A stretch of DNA of 40,811 nt from Egibacteraceae bacterium (GTDB lineage Bacteria > Actinomycetota > Nitriliruptoria > Euzebyales > Egibacteraceae), in NCBI GenBank assembly GCA_040905805.1, contig JBBDQS010000012.1, positions 1-40,811 of the forward strand. The letters run 5' to 3'. The position numbers were made by a program, and so were the translations under genes. The notes beneath the pieces are model-generated. The model saw nothing but the letters and a program-made list of their open reading frames with translations, made no database searches and was not told the origin of the DNA. This document shows positions 8,320 through 16,258 of this stretch, in pieces; position 1 is the first letter of the stretch; every line of letters begins with the position of its first letter.

Positions 8320-9157
8320 CCCGGCCCATCTCCGCGAGCAACCGCTGCAACGAGGCCCGCCATGGCGGCAGGGGTGCCAGACCCGTCAGCCGCGCCAGGC
8401 GGTTGTCCAGGACGCCGAACGCCGGCCGCGGCGCCGGAGCCCCGAAGGCAGCGGTGTCGGTCGGGGTGAGGTCCACGTCCAGGCCGGCCTCCTCGAAGAC
8501 CGCGCCCGCGAACTCGAACCAGGTGCAGTGCCCGGCGTTGGTGAGGTGGTAGGTGCCGTGACGGCCCGAGACGGCCAGGCGGCGGATCGCCGGTGCGAGG
8601 TCGAAGGTGAAGGTCGGCGAGCCGGTCTGGTCGTCCACCACCGCGACGGCCCCCCGCTCCTCGCCGAGTCGCAGCATGGTCCTGGCGAAGTTGCCCCCGT
8701 GGGCCCCGTGCACCCACGACGTCCGCACGATGTAGTGGGCCGGCAGCGCCCGGCGCACGAGCTGCTCCCCCGCCTCCTTGGTGCGCCCGTACACGGACTG
8801 CGGATTGGTCCGGTCGAACTCGGTGTACGGGCGATCCGCCAGCCCGTCGAAGACGTAGTCGGTGGACACGTACACCATCGCGGCTCCCGCCAGCGCGCAC
8901 GCCCGGGCGACCCACCACGACCCGATCGCGTTCACCGACCACGCGGTGTCCGGTTCGGACTCGCACGCATCGACCTTGGTGAACGCGGCGGCATGGACGA
9001 CCAGATCCGGACCGTGGTCGCGCACGGCCGCGACGACGGACGGCTCGTCGGTGACGTCCAGGGCGGCGTGGTCCACGCCGACGACCTCGTCGTCGGCGAA
9101 CGCGGCGAGCAGGTCGTGGCCGAGCTGGCCGCCTGCCCCGGTGACCAGGACCCGCAC
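8309..9157 (-). CDS. rfbD: dTDP-4-dehydrorhamnose reductase
   Basis: A 282-residue short-chain dehydrogenase/reductase that makes dTDP-L-rhamnose in the last step of the pathway. The nucleotide-binding TGAGGQLGHDL is at residues 6-16. The YVSTDYVFDG segment and YGRTKEAGEQLV (catalytic Tyr-x-x-x-Lys) are the RmlD hallmarks. Length is standard. The gene begins with GTG directly after the rfbB stop codon without a gap and overlaps the glycosyltransferase by 11 bases, so it sits in the middle of a tight operon. Another name in use is rmlD. The epimerase rfbC needed before this step is not in the window. Confidence 0.93.
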   Translation of the reverse strand: MRVLVTGAGGQLGHDLLAAFADDEVVGVDHAALDVTDEPSVVAAVRDHGPDLVVHAAAFTKVDACESEPDTAWSVNAIGSWWVARACALAGAAMVYVSTDYVFDGLADRPYTEFDRTNPQSVYGRTKEAGEQLVRRALPAHYIVRTSWVHGAHGGNFARTMLRLGEERGAVAVVDDQTGSPTFTFDLAPAIRRLAVSGRHGTYHLTNAGHCTWFEFAGAVFEEAGLDVDLTPTDTAAFGAPAPRPAFGVLDNRLARLTGLAPLPPWRASLQRLLAEMGRGDG

Positions 9158-10162
9158 CTAGGTCCTCAGCCCCTGACGGGCACCGGCCCCGCCCTGCTTG
9201 AGCGGCCGCCACCAGTCCTCCCGCTCGCGGTACCAGGCGATCGTCGCGTCCAGGGCGTCGGCGAACGAGTGCTCGGGCTTCCAGCCCAGCGCCCGGATCC
9301 GGCTGGTGTCCACGGAGTAGCGCAGGTCGTGGCCCGGGCGGTCGGCGACGTAGTCGACCCGGGCGTCGGCGGCGTCGCCGGTCAGGCCGAAGCGCTCGAG
9401 CAGCGTGTAGGTCAGCTCCTTGTTGCTGAGCTCGTTGCCGGCTCCGACGTTGTACACCGCGCCCTGCTCGCCCTCGGTCAGCACCAGCCACTGGGCGGCG
9501 CAGTTGTCCAGGACGTACGTCCAGTCCCGGACGTTGGCACCGGCGCCGTACAGCGGCACGTTGTGCCCGTCGATGAGGTTGGTGACGAACAGCGGGATGA
9601 CCTTCTCGGGATAGTGGTAGGGACCGAAGTTGTTGGCGGTGCGCGTCACGGTGATGGGGTAGCCGTAGGTGACCCCGTAGGCCCGCGCGAGCAGGTCCGC
9701 TGCGGCCTTCGACGCCGAGTACGGCGAGTTGGGCTCCAGCGCATCGCCCTCCACGAACGACTCCGGCTCGGCGACCGAGCCGTAGGTCTCGTCGGTGGAG
9801 ATGTGCAGGAAGCGCCCGACCTCGAGGCGCATCGCTGCGGTGAAGAGGGTGTTCGCGCCGGCGACGTTGGCCTGGATGAAGTCGTCCGAGTCGGTGATCG
9901 AACGGTCGACGTGGCTCTCGGCAGCGAAGTTGACGATCGCGTCGTGGCCGGGCAGCGCCTCGGCGAGCAGGGCGGCGTCGTTGATGTCGCCATGCACGAA
10001 CGTGTACCGGGGGTCGTCGGCGACGTCGACGAGGCTCGCGAGGTTCCCGGCGTACGTCAGGCGGTCGTAGTTGGTGACCCGGACGTCGGGCTGGGTCGCC
10101 AGGACATGGCGGATGAAGTTGGAGCCGATGAAGCCGGCCCCGCCGGTGACGAAGATGCGCAT
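9158..10162 (-). CDS. rfbB: dTDP-glucose 4,6-dehydratase
   Basis: A 334-residue extended SDR enzyme converting dTDP-glucose to dTDP-4-keto-6-deoxyglucose. GGAGFIGSNFIRH (7-19) binds NAD. ISTDETYGSV carries the Thr-Asp-Glu triad that performs dehydration, and YSASKAAADLL the Tyr/Lys pair. NNFGPYHYPEKVIPLF is the family substrate loop. The C-terminus is ordinary. It is separated from rfbA upstream by 75 bases and abuts rfbD downstream. The ATG at 10160-10162 gives the canonical MRIFVTGGAGF start. Confidence 0.95.
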   Translation of the reverse strand: MRIFVTGGAGFIGSNFIRHVLATQPDVRVTNYDRLTYAGNLASLVDVADDPRYTFVHGDINDAALLAEALPGHDAIVNFAAESHVDRSITDSDDFIQANVAGANTLFTAAMRLEVGRFLHISTDETYGSVAEPESFVEGDALEPNSPYSASKAAADLLARAYGVTYGYPITVTRTANNFGPYHYPEKVIPLFVTNLIDGHNVPLYGAGANVRDWTYVLDNCAAQWLVLTEGEQGAVYNVGAGNELSNKELTYTLLERFGLTGDAADARVDYVADRPGHDLRYSVDTSRIRALGWKPEHSFADALDATIAWYREREDWWRPLKQGGAGARQGLRT

Positions 10163-10237
10163 GGTGCTCCTCAGCGTGATGGCAGGCCCGACCAGCCTTC
10201 CACAATCGGGGCCGGCGGGCGAAGCGGGGCGGCGCGG

Positions 10238-11110
10238 CTAACCGTCCTCGGCCGCCAGGCTGCGCACGTAGGCCCCGTAGGAGGACTTGCCCAGGCCCGC
10301 GCCCAGGTTGGCGAGCTGGTCGCGGCCGATGAAGCCCATGCGGTAGGCGACCTCTTCCAGGCAGGCGATGCGCACACCCTGCCGCTGCTCCAGCACCTGC
10401 ACGAAGGTGGCGGCGTCGAGCAGGCTGTCGTGGGTGCCGGTGTCGAGCCACGCCATCCCGCGTCCGAGGTTCACGACCTTGGCCTTGCCGGCCCGCAGGT
10501 AGATGTTGTTGACGTCGGTGATCTCCAGCTCGCCGCGAGCCGACGGGGCGAGGTCCTTCGCGATCCCGACCACGTCGTTGTCGTAGAAGTACAGCCCGGT
10601 GATGGCCAGGTTGGACTTGGGCTGCTCGGGCTTCTCCTCGATGGACAGCGCGCTGCCGTCCGCTGCGGACTCGACCACGCCGTAGCGCTGCGGGTCGGTG
10701 ACGGGGTAGCCGAAGAGGGTCGCCCCGGCCACGGTCCGGGCCTCGCGCTGGAGCATGCCGGCGAACCCGTGGCCGTGGAAGAGGTTGTCGCCGAGCACCA
10801 GGCAGGCGTCGTCGGTCCCCACGAAGTCCGCCCCGATCACGAACGCCTCCGCGAGACCCCGCGGCTCCGGCTGCTCGGCGTAGGAGAAGGCGACGCCGAG
10901 GCCCGTGCCATCACCGAGCAGCCGCCGGAACATCGGCAGGTCGGCCGGCGTGGAGATGACCAGGATGTCGCGGATCCCGGCGAGCATCAGCACCGAGATC
11001 GGGTAGTAGACCATCGGCTTGTCGTAGACGGGCAGCAGCTGTTTCGACACCGCCAGCGTCACCGGGTGCAGACGCGTGCCGCTGCCTCCCGCGAGGACGA
11101 TCCCCTTCAT
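10238..11110 (-). CDS. rfbA: Glucose-1-phosphate thymidylyltransferase
   Basis: A 290-residue enzyme making dTDP-glucose from glucose 1-phosphate and dTTP, the first step to dTDP-rhamnose. [13 protein letters not shown] (6-18) and [12 protein letters not shown] are the nucleotidyl-transfer signatures. [10 protein letters not shown] holds the metal aspartate, and [11 protein letters not shown] and ELEITDVNN match RmlA closely. The ATG at 11108-11110 gives the typical MKGIVLAGG start and has a GGAG a short distance upstream. It lies 25 bases downstream of the LCP gene on the same strand, so transcription from the LCP promoter is likely. Confidence 0.95.
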   Translation of the reverse strand: MKGIVLAGGSGTRLHPVTLAVSKQLLPVYDKPMVYYPISVLMLAGIRDILVISTPADLPMFRRLLGDGTGLGVAFSYAEQPEPRGLAEAFVIGADFVGTDDACLVLGDNLFHGHGFAGMLQREARTVAGATLFGYPVTDPQRYGVVESAADGSALSIEEKPEQPKSNLAITGLYFYDNDVVGIAKDLAPSARGELEITDVNNIYLRAGKAKVVNLGRGMAWLDTGTHDSLLDAATFVQVLEQRQGVRIACLEEVAYRMGFIGRDQLANLGAGLGKSSYGAYVRSLAAEDG

Positions 11111-11135
11111 GGACGACTCCGACTCGAGGTGGGGG

Positions 11136-12611
11136 TCAACACCGGTGCTCCAGCGCCGTCGCGCCCGCGAAGGTCGGTTCCGGCTCCGGCTCGTCGGCGG
11201 CCACCGAGGTCGACTCCGGCTGACCGTCGTCATCGGCCGGGTCGGTCGGGTCGTAGTCGCTGCCGAGCACGACGGTGAACGGCTCGCCGGGCTCCCCGAC
11301 CTCCACGACCGCTTCCGTGAAGGCGCCGGCGACGAGCTCGGCCTCCTCCAGCAGCTCCCGTGGGTGGAGGACGCGCACGCTCTCGTACCCGAACCGGTCC
11401 GCGTTGCCGGTCTCCTCGACCGTGAACCCGCGGCCTTCGAGCTCCTCGGCTGCGGCGGCTGCCATCCCGGCCACACCGGTGCCGTTCAGGACCGTCAGGG
11501 GGGGCACGTCGCTCGCATCGACCTCCTGCGGCTGCTCGCGCCCCAGGTCGTCGGGCGCGGCGCTGCCCTCCCGGAAGGCCACGAACAGCTCCTCGGCCTC
11601 GTCCTCGTCGACGACCGCCATCGCCGCGCCGTTGATGCTCCGCGGCGTGGCCGGGACGACGCGGGTGTCCAGCCCGTCGGTGGTCAGGTTGCGCAGGCTG
11701 AAGGCGATCCGGCGCATGTCTGCCAACGACAGCTCCTGGTCGGTCTCGACGGCGCTGCCGGCCGCGCTGACGAGCGAGAAGAGGCGCGGCACGTTCAGCA
11801 GGGTGCCCGCGCTGGCGACCTCGCCCAGGAGCTCGCGCAGGAAGCGTTGCTGGCGGGCCATCCGTCCGAAGTCGTTGTCGATCTTGCGGGCGCGCACGAA
11901 CCCGAGCGCGTCCGTCCCGTCAAGCGTCTGGCACCCCGGCTCGAGGTCCAACCCGGCGTAGCGGTCCCGCAGCCCCGGCTCCTCGATGTACATCGTCACC
12001 CCGCCGAGGACGTCGACCACATCGATGAACCCGGCGAAGTTGACCTCCACGTAGTGCTGGATCGGGATGTCGGTGAGCTCCGTCACGGTGTCCACCAGGC
12101 AGGACGCTCCGCCCGTGCCGTCGGCCTCGCCGATGCCGTAGGCGGCGTTGATCCTGCCCTCGCTGCCGTCACAGCGCGTGACGAGCAGATCTCGGGGGAA
12201 GCTCAACAGCGAGGCGTGTGCGCGGCCGGGGTCGAGCTGGAGCAGCATGACCGTGTCGGTGCGGCCCCCGTCGACCCGGTCGGTGCCCAGCGCGACCAGC
12301 TGCTCGTCGGTCAGCCCCCTGCGGCTGTCGTCGCCGACCAGCAGGACGTTCAGGATCCCGGTGGTCTCCTCGATGTCACCGATCGCCTCGGCCGGACCGG
12401 CCAGGTTGGCGACGTCGACCCGGCCGATGGACCGTTCGCCGTACCAGAGCAGCGCACCGGCGGTGGTCAAGGCCGTCAGGCCCATCACGAGGACGAACGC
12501 GCCGACGAGCATCCCGATGCGCCGGAGCGACCAACGGCGTCCACGGCGACCGCCCCCACGTTCGAGGGGGCCGAACTCGCCGGGAGGCAGACTGTGGCCG
12601 ATCTCGGGCAC
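11136..12611 (-). CDS. LytR-CpsA-Psr (LCP) cell-wall glycopolymer ligase with LytR_C domain
   Basis: A 491-residue membrane enzyme. One membrane helix (about 33-57) follows a basic N-terminus. The LCP domain (about 85-330) contains [36 protein letters not shown] and the [21 protein letters not shown] arginine-rich block that holds the pyrophosphate of the lipid-linked glycan. After a short linker, residues about 375-460 ([27 protein letters not shown] start) form a LytR_C domain, and the tail is acidic. LCP proteins transfer lipid-linked wall polymers onto peptidoglycan; being upstream of rfbA-rfbB-rfbD-wbbL fits ligation of a rhamnose-containing polymer. Starts with GTG; an AAGGA lies upstream at longer-than-usual spacing. 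Confidence 0.9.
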   Translation of the reverse strand: MPEIGHSLPPGEFGPLERGGGRRGRRWSLRRIGMLVGAFVLVMGLTALTTAGALLWYGERSIGRVDVANLAGPAEAIGDIEETTGILNVLLVGDDSRRGLTDEQLVALGTDRVDGGRTDTVMLLQLDPGRAHASLLSFPRDLLVTRCDGSEGRINAAYGIGEADGTGGASCLVDTVTELTDIPIQHYVEVNFAGFIDVVDVLGGVTMYIEEPGLRDRYAGLDLEPGCQTLDGTDALGFVRARKIDNDFGRMARQQRFLRELLGEVASAGTLLNVPRLFSLVSAAGSAVETDQELSLADMRRIAFSLRNLTTDGLDTRVVPATPRSINGAAMAVVDEDEAEELFVAFREGSAAPDDLGREQPQEVDASDVPPLTVLNGTGVAGMAAAAAEELEGRGFTVEETGNADRFGYESVRVLHPRELLEEAELVAGAFTEAVVEVGEPGEPFTVVLGSDYDPTDPADDDGQPESTSVAADEPEPEPTFAGATALEHRC

Positions 12612-12809
12612 GGGAAAAGGTCGTCCTTCTGGAGCCGTCTGTCGGGTGGGCTGGTCTCCGCTGTGCGCAGATGTACCGGGACAGTGCGCGGATCAGCAGC
12701 GCGCGACCCACAGGGCCAGGCCACAGGGGGAACCGTACACGCTGCCCCGTCGCCACTCCACCATCCCCGGTCGGTCGGGGGTGGCCATTCGGCCGCTACC
12801 ATCCTCGCC
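12612..12809. promoter_or_regulatory. Divergent intergenic region between the LCP operon and the TIGR03089-like gene
   Basis: A 198-bp space that must hold both promoters. On the plus strand TACCAT (12797-12802) fits a -10 box and sits 7 bases ahead of the ATG at 12810, the classical leaderless spacing. For the minus strand I see no clear -10/-35 pair. No RNA gene or strong hairpin was recognised. Confidence 0.4.
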
Positions 12810-14105
12810 ATGCCTTCCGGTTACACCCCGCCCGAGGACGCGCCGCCGTCCGCCCGCAACCTGGGCGCGTTGGCGTCCCAGCAGGTGCGCACCCGTGGAC
12901 ACGCCCCCTTCATCACCTTCTACGACGATGCGAGGGGGGAACGCACCGAGCTCTCCTACGCCACCTTCGACAACTGGGTGTCCAAGACCGCCAACCTCCT
13001 CGTCGAGGAGCTGGAGGTCGGCCGGGGCGACCGCGTCGCCACCCTGCTCGGTAACCACTGGACCGCCGTCGTGGTCGCCTTCGCGTGCTGGAAGGTGGGA
13101 TGCAGCGTGGTTCCGGTGGACGCCGACCCCGGCATGCTCGCCGCGTCCGGCGCCGCCACGGTGGTCGCACGCGAGGATCTCGTCGGTGGGCTCACCCAGG
13201 ACGCCGGCGGCGCCGACCGGCCCCAGGTGGTCGTGGTCGGTCAGGGCATGGGTGGGCGCCTGTCGGGGACAGCCGCGTCGCCCGAGGACGCCGTGGCCTA
13301 CGGGGAGGAGGTGCTGGCCTTCGCCGACGACTACGACGACCCCGACGTGGGGCCGCCAGACGAGGCGCTCCTGGTGCTGCCGGCCGGTGGGTCGGGCCCG
13401 CCGGCGGCCGTCCGTCTGACGCAGGGCAACCTTCTGGCCGCCGCCGAGGCCCTCGCAGCCTGGGGGCTCGGGTCCGACGATCGGCTGCTGTGCACCCGGG
13501 CGGTCCACCTGCCCGACGGGCTCGTCCTCGCCCACCTCGGCGCCTTCGCGGCGGGCGCATCGGTGGTGCTGACGCGGACGTTCGACCCGTCGCGCCTCTG
13601 GCGCCGGGCCGCGGACGAACGCGCCACCCTCCTGCACCTCGCCCCGGCCCACCTGGACCAGCTCGAGGCCGGCAGCCCGCCCGAGGGGCTGCGCTGCGCC
13701 CTGGTGCCGGCGGGCGCCGACCCCGGGGTGACCGCCGGTGTCCGCGAGCGCCTGCCCGTCGTCGTGGGGCACGGCCTGGCCGAAGCCACGAGCATCTCGA
13801 CCCTGTCCCCGCCGGCTCCCGACGCGGACACGCGGGCGTGGCTGGAGGAGGCCGCCGGGCGCCCGGTCGGCGCCGTCACCGCCCGCGCGGCTGTCGCGGC
13901 GCTGGATGCCGCTGGCGCGCCACTGGACCACGGTGCCGAGGGTCGTCTCGGGATCGGCGGGCCGGTCGTCATGGCCGGGTACGACGGGCGCCCCGACCTC
14001 GACGAGCGCGCCCTCGGGTCAGGCTGGTTCGCCTCCGCCGAGCGTGGTTACACCGACGTCGGGCCCGACGGCGCAACGCACGTGTTCGTCACCGGACCCG
14101 CATAG
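12810..14105 (+). CDS. TIGR03089-type N-terminal region with AMP-binding-enzyme-like C-terminal half
   Basis: A 431-residue protein. Residues about 20-240 match the actinobacterial TIGR03089 family in sequence style (PFITFYDDARGERTELS, NWVSKTANLLVEEL, RVATLLGNHW). That family is normally about 240 residues, from memory. Here the chain continues through an acyl-adenylate-forming fold: an eroded P-loop VLPAGGSGPPAAVRLTQGNL in place of the usual Ser/Thr-rich loop, VVVGHGLAEATSIS for the Y-G-x-T-E motif, and GWFASAERGYTDVGPDG for the G-W-x-x-T-G-D motif, with Ala-Glu instead of Gly-Asp. It ends before the C-terminal lysine subdomain. Adenylation activity therefore looks lost or altered. Divergent from the LCP gene, as in mycobacteria. 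Confidence 0.75.
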   Translation: MPSGYTPPEDAPPSARNLGALASQQVRTRGHAPFITFYDDARGERTELSYATFDNWVSKTANLLVEELEVGRGDRVATLLGNHWTAVVVAFACWKVGCSVVPVDADPGMLAASGAATVVAREDLVGGLTQDAGGADRPQVVVVGQGMGGRLSGTAASPEDAVAYGEEVLAFADDYDDPDVGPPDEALLVLPAGGSGPPAAVRLTQGNLLAAAEALAAWGLGSDDRLLCTRAVHLPDGLVLAHLGAFAAGASVVLTRTFDPSRLWRRAADERATLLHLAPAHLDQLEAGSPPEGLRCALVPAGADPGVTAGVRERLPVVVGHGLAEATSISTLSPPAPDADTRAWLEEAAGRPVGAVTARAAVAALDAAGAPLDHGAEGRLGIGGPVVMAGYDGRPDLDERALGSGWFASAERGYTDVGPDGATHVFVTGPA

Positions 14106-14153
14106 CCCGCATGCGGGCAGGGCGCCGAGGCGGGCCGGCGTGGTGGGGCCAGT

Positions 14154-14525
14154 TCAGAGGAGCGCCGCGGCAGCCGCCAGCCCCACGCCGGCGGCCGCGA
14201 GGCTCGCGAGGAGGTTGGCCGCGATGTTGACCAGCGCCGCCGGGACGTGCCCGTCGGCGACGAGGCGGACCGTGTCGACGGCGAACGTCGAGAAGGTCGT
14301 GAAGCTGCCGGCGAAGCCGACCCCGGCCACCAGCCCCACGGTGGCGGGTGCGTCACCGAACAGGACCGTGCCCGCGACCACGCCGCCCACGAGCGAGCCG
14401 CCGACGTTCACGGCCAGGGTGCCCCACGGCCTGGCGCCGCCGGTGCGGTGGGCGATGGCCCAGTCCACGAGGTAGCGGGCCGACGCGCCGAGCGCCCCCG
14501 CGACCGCGACCGCCACGACCGTCAC
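14154..14525 (-). CDS. crcB: Fluoride channel subunit CrcB/Fluc (second gene of the pair)
   Basis: A 123-residue four-helix membrane protein of the Fluc family, which exports fluoride as a dual-topology dimer. Seen are GALGASARYLVD, GTLAVNVGGSLVGG (the conserved Asn) and GFAGSFTTFSTFAVD (the Phe-box/TTFST polarity track). The GTG start at 14525 overlaps the stop of the upstream crcB copy by 4 bases (GTGA). Two adjacent crcB genes usually encode the two halves of an antiparallel heterodimer. No fluoride riboswitch was recognised upstream of the pair. Confidence 0.9.
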   Translation of the reverse strand: MTVVAVAVAGALGASARYLVDWAIAHRTGGARPWGTLAVNVGGSLVGGVVAGTVLFGDAPATVGLVAGVGFAGSFTTFSTFAVDTVRLVADGHVPAALVNIAANLLASLAAAGVGLAAAAALL

Positions 14526-14956
14526 GGCTGCTCGACCCCTCTGCGGCCACGGGCGCCCAGGGGCCGCCACCGACCCGCGGACGCCCCGAGGAAGGCGGCC
14601 GCCAGACCGACGACCACGGTGGCGGTGGCGTAGAGGCCGGCCACGGCCCACGACCGGGCGGCCAGCAGCAGGCTCAGCTCGACCGCGAAGGTGGAGAAGG
14701 TCGTGTAGGCACCGAGCAGCCCGGTGCCCAGCAGCGCACGCCCGTAGCGGCTGGCGGGCCGGTGGTGCTGGAGCACCGTCAGGAGCGCCCCGAGCAGGAA
14801 GGCCCCGGTCACGTTCTCGACGAGGGTGGCCCACGGGAAGCCGCCGGCGGCCGTCGGGAAGGCCGCGACGCCAGCCGCACGGATGGACGCTCCGGCCGCG
14901 CCACCGATGGCCACGGCGGCGACCATGCGTGCCGGCGGCAGGGGGGTTGCTCGCAT
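14522..14956 (-). CDS. crcB: Fluoride channel subunit CrcB/Fluc (first gene of the pair)
   Basis: A 144-residue CrcB paralogue with GGAAGASIRAAG, ATLVENVTGAFLLG (Asn preserved) and GLLGAYTTFSTFAVEL. It is slightly longer than its partner because of an Arg/Gly-rich C-tail with net positive charge, in line with opposite membrane topology of the two subunits. The start is ATG 14956 or ATG 14926; the later one removes ten residues of non-conserved sequence, and no strong ribosome-binding site decides between them. Transcribed away from the mgtE-like gene from a 71-bp divergent intergenic space. Confidence 0.85.
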   Translation of the reverse strand: MRATPLPPARMVAAVAIGGAAGASIRAAGVAAFPTAAGGFPWATLVENVTGAFLLGALLTVLQHHRPASRYGRALLGTGLLGAYTTFSTFAVELSLLLAARSWAVAGLYATATVVVGLAAAFLGASAGRWRPLGARGRRGVEQP

Positions 14957-14989
14957 CGCAGAGGAGGGTAGGTGATGGGGCGGGGGGCG

Positions 14990-14995
14990 TAGACT
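14990..14995 (+). promoter_or_regulatory. Candidate -10 element (TAGACT) for the ion cluster
   Basis: TAGACT 32 bases ahead of the ATG at 15028; a GGAAGGA at 15012-15018 would be the ribosome-binding site. No good -35 is visible. The same hexamer appears ahead of the acyl-CoA dehydrogenase gene. Confidence 0.4.
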
Positions 14996-15027
14996 GCCGC
15001 GGCCACCCGGCGGAAGGACCACGCTCG

Positions 15028-16257
15028 ATGCGGATCAACCGCGCGCTGCCGCGGGAAGTCGTCGGCTACTGGAGCCAGGAACGGCGCACCTTGCGGCAAG
15101 GCTTCGTCGCGCTGGCGATCTCGTCGGGGGTCGGCATGGCGGCTGGCGCCGTGCTGGGCTCCATGGACGAGCTGCTGGCGGCACTGCCGGGTCTGCTGCT
15201 GCTGGTTCCGGCGGCCATCGGCATGCGCGGGGCGATCTTCGGGGCGCTGGCGGCCCGTCTCGGCACGGGCATCCTCACCGGACAGTTCACCACGGCCTGG
15301 GACCGCCGGTCGTTCACCGCGCAGAACGTGGAGGCCGCGGCGCTCCTGACGCTGTTCAGCTCCGCGCTGGCTGCCGTCGCGGCGCGCGCCCTGGCATCCG
15401 CCTTCGGGTTGCCCAGCATCGCGGTGTGGAAGCTGATGGTGATCTCGATGGTCGGCGGCCTCCTCGCCAGCGTGTTCATCCTGCTGATGGTGATCGCGCT
15501 GGCACGCACCGCGCAACGGCGGGACTGGGACATGGACGCGATCGGCGCGCCGCTGGTCACCACCGTCGGCGACATCGTCACCCTGCCGGCGCTCGTCCTG
15601 GCGACGTTCCTGGTCGCCGACGCCCGGGTCAGCGCGGTGCTGGGCGGCCTCCTGCTCGCCGGGGCGGTCGCCGCGGTGTGGTTCGGCCTGCGCAGCCCCG
15701 GCCAGATCACGCGCCGGATCATGCTGGAGAGCCTGCCGGTGCTCACCTACGCCGCGATCGTGGACATCCTCGCCGGTGGCGTCCTGGAGGCGCGCCTCGA
15801 CGCGTTCGTCGACAGCCCGGCGCTGCTCGTGCTCATCCCGCCGTTCATCGCCAACTGCGGGTCGCTGGGCGGCATCCTGTCCGCGCGCCTCGGCAGCGAG
15901 CTGCATCTCGGTCTCATCACGCCGCGGAGCTGGCCCGAGAAGGTCGCCGCCTTCGAGGGCTCGATCACCGTCCTGTTCAGCATCACGGCGTTCAGCGGCG
16001 TCGGGTTGGTCGCGCACACGGTCGCGGTCCTGTTCGGCTTCGACTCCCCTGGTCTTGCCACCATGATCGGGATCGCGCTCCTCGGCGGGCTGCTGGCCTT
16101 CTTCTTCATGTTCGTGGTGGCCTACTACGCGGCGACCGCGACGTTCCGCTTCGGGTGGGACCCCGACAACCACGGCATCCCCATCGTGACCGCGACCATG
16201 GACTTCCTCGGGGTCCTGTGCTTGGTTGCGGCGATCTCCTTGTTCGGAGTGATCTGA
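15028..16257 (+). CDS. MgtE/SLC41-type divalent cation transporter, two membrane domains in tandem
   Basis: A 409-residue, almost wholly hydrophobic membrane protein. Two homologous halves are visible: LPGLLLLVPAAIGMRGAIFG (53-72) pairs with SPALLVLIPPFIANCGSLGG (263-282), both followed by A-A/S-A-R-L-G; and DMDAIGAPLVTTVGDIVTLP (168-187) pairs with DPDNHGIPIVTATMDFLGV near the C-terminus. These are the conserved SLC41/MgtE pore signatures for Mg2+ (or Co2+) transport. The cytoplasmic N and CBS domains of bacterial MgtE are absent, so gating must come from another protein; the PhoU-RCK_C protein encoded 1 base downstream is the obvious candidate. Cation specificity is inferred from the family. 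Confidence 0.85.
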   Translation: MRINRALPREVVGYWSQERRTLRQGFVALAISSGVGMAAGAVLGSMDELLAALPGLLLLVPAAIGMRGAIFGALAARLGTGILTGQFTTAWDRRSFTAQNVEAAALLTLFSSALAAVAARALASAFGLPSIAVWKLMVISMVGGLLASVFILLMVIALARTAQRRDWDMDAIGAPLVTTVGDIVTLPALVLATFLVADARVSAVLGGLLLAGAVAAVWFGLRSPGQITRRIMLESLPVLTYAAIVDILAGGVLEARLDAFVDSPALLVLIPPFIANCGSLGGILSARLGSELHLGLITPRSWPEKVAAFEGSITVLFSITAFSGVGLVAHTVAVLFGFDSPGLATMIGIALLGGLLAFFFMFVVAYYAATATFRFGWDPDNHGIPIVTATMDFLGVLCLVAAISLFGVI

Positions 16258-16258
16258 C

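Noticed and set aside
7811-11278. Open frame of 1155 codons on the plus strand opposite the rhamnose operon
   Set aside because: It is antisense to four genes with clear family motifs, and its translation is a Val/Gly/Arg/His-rich shadow typical of high-GC DNA.
12693-13931. Minus-strand open frame opposite the TIGR03089-like gene
   Set aside because: Low-complexity composition, no domain, and the plus-strand gene has family motifs.
14957-15027. Fluoride riboswitch for the crcB pair
   Set aside because: I could not find the conserved pseudoknot pattern upstream of either crcB copy; the 71-bp gap only shows a promoter-like box.
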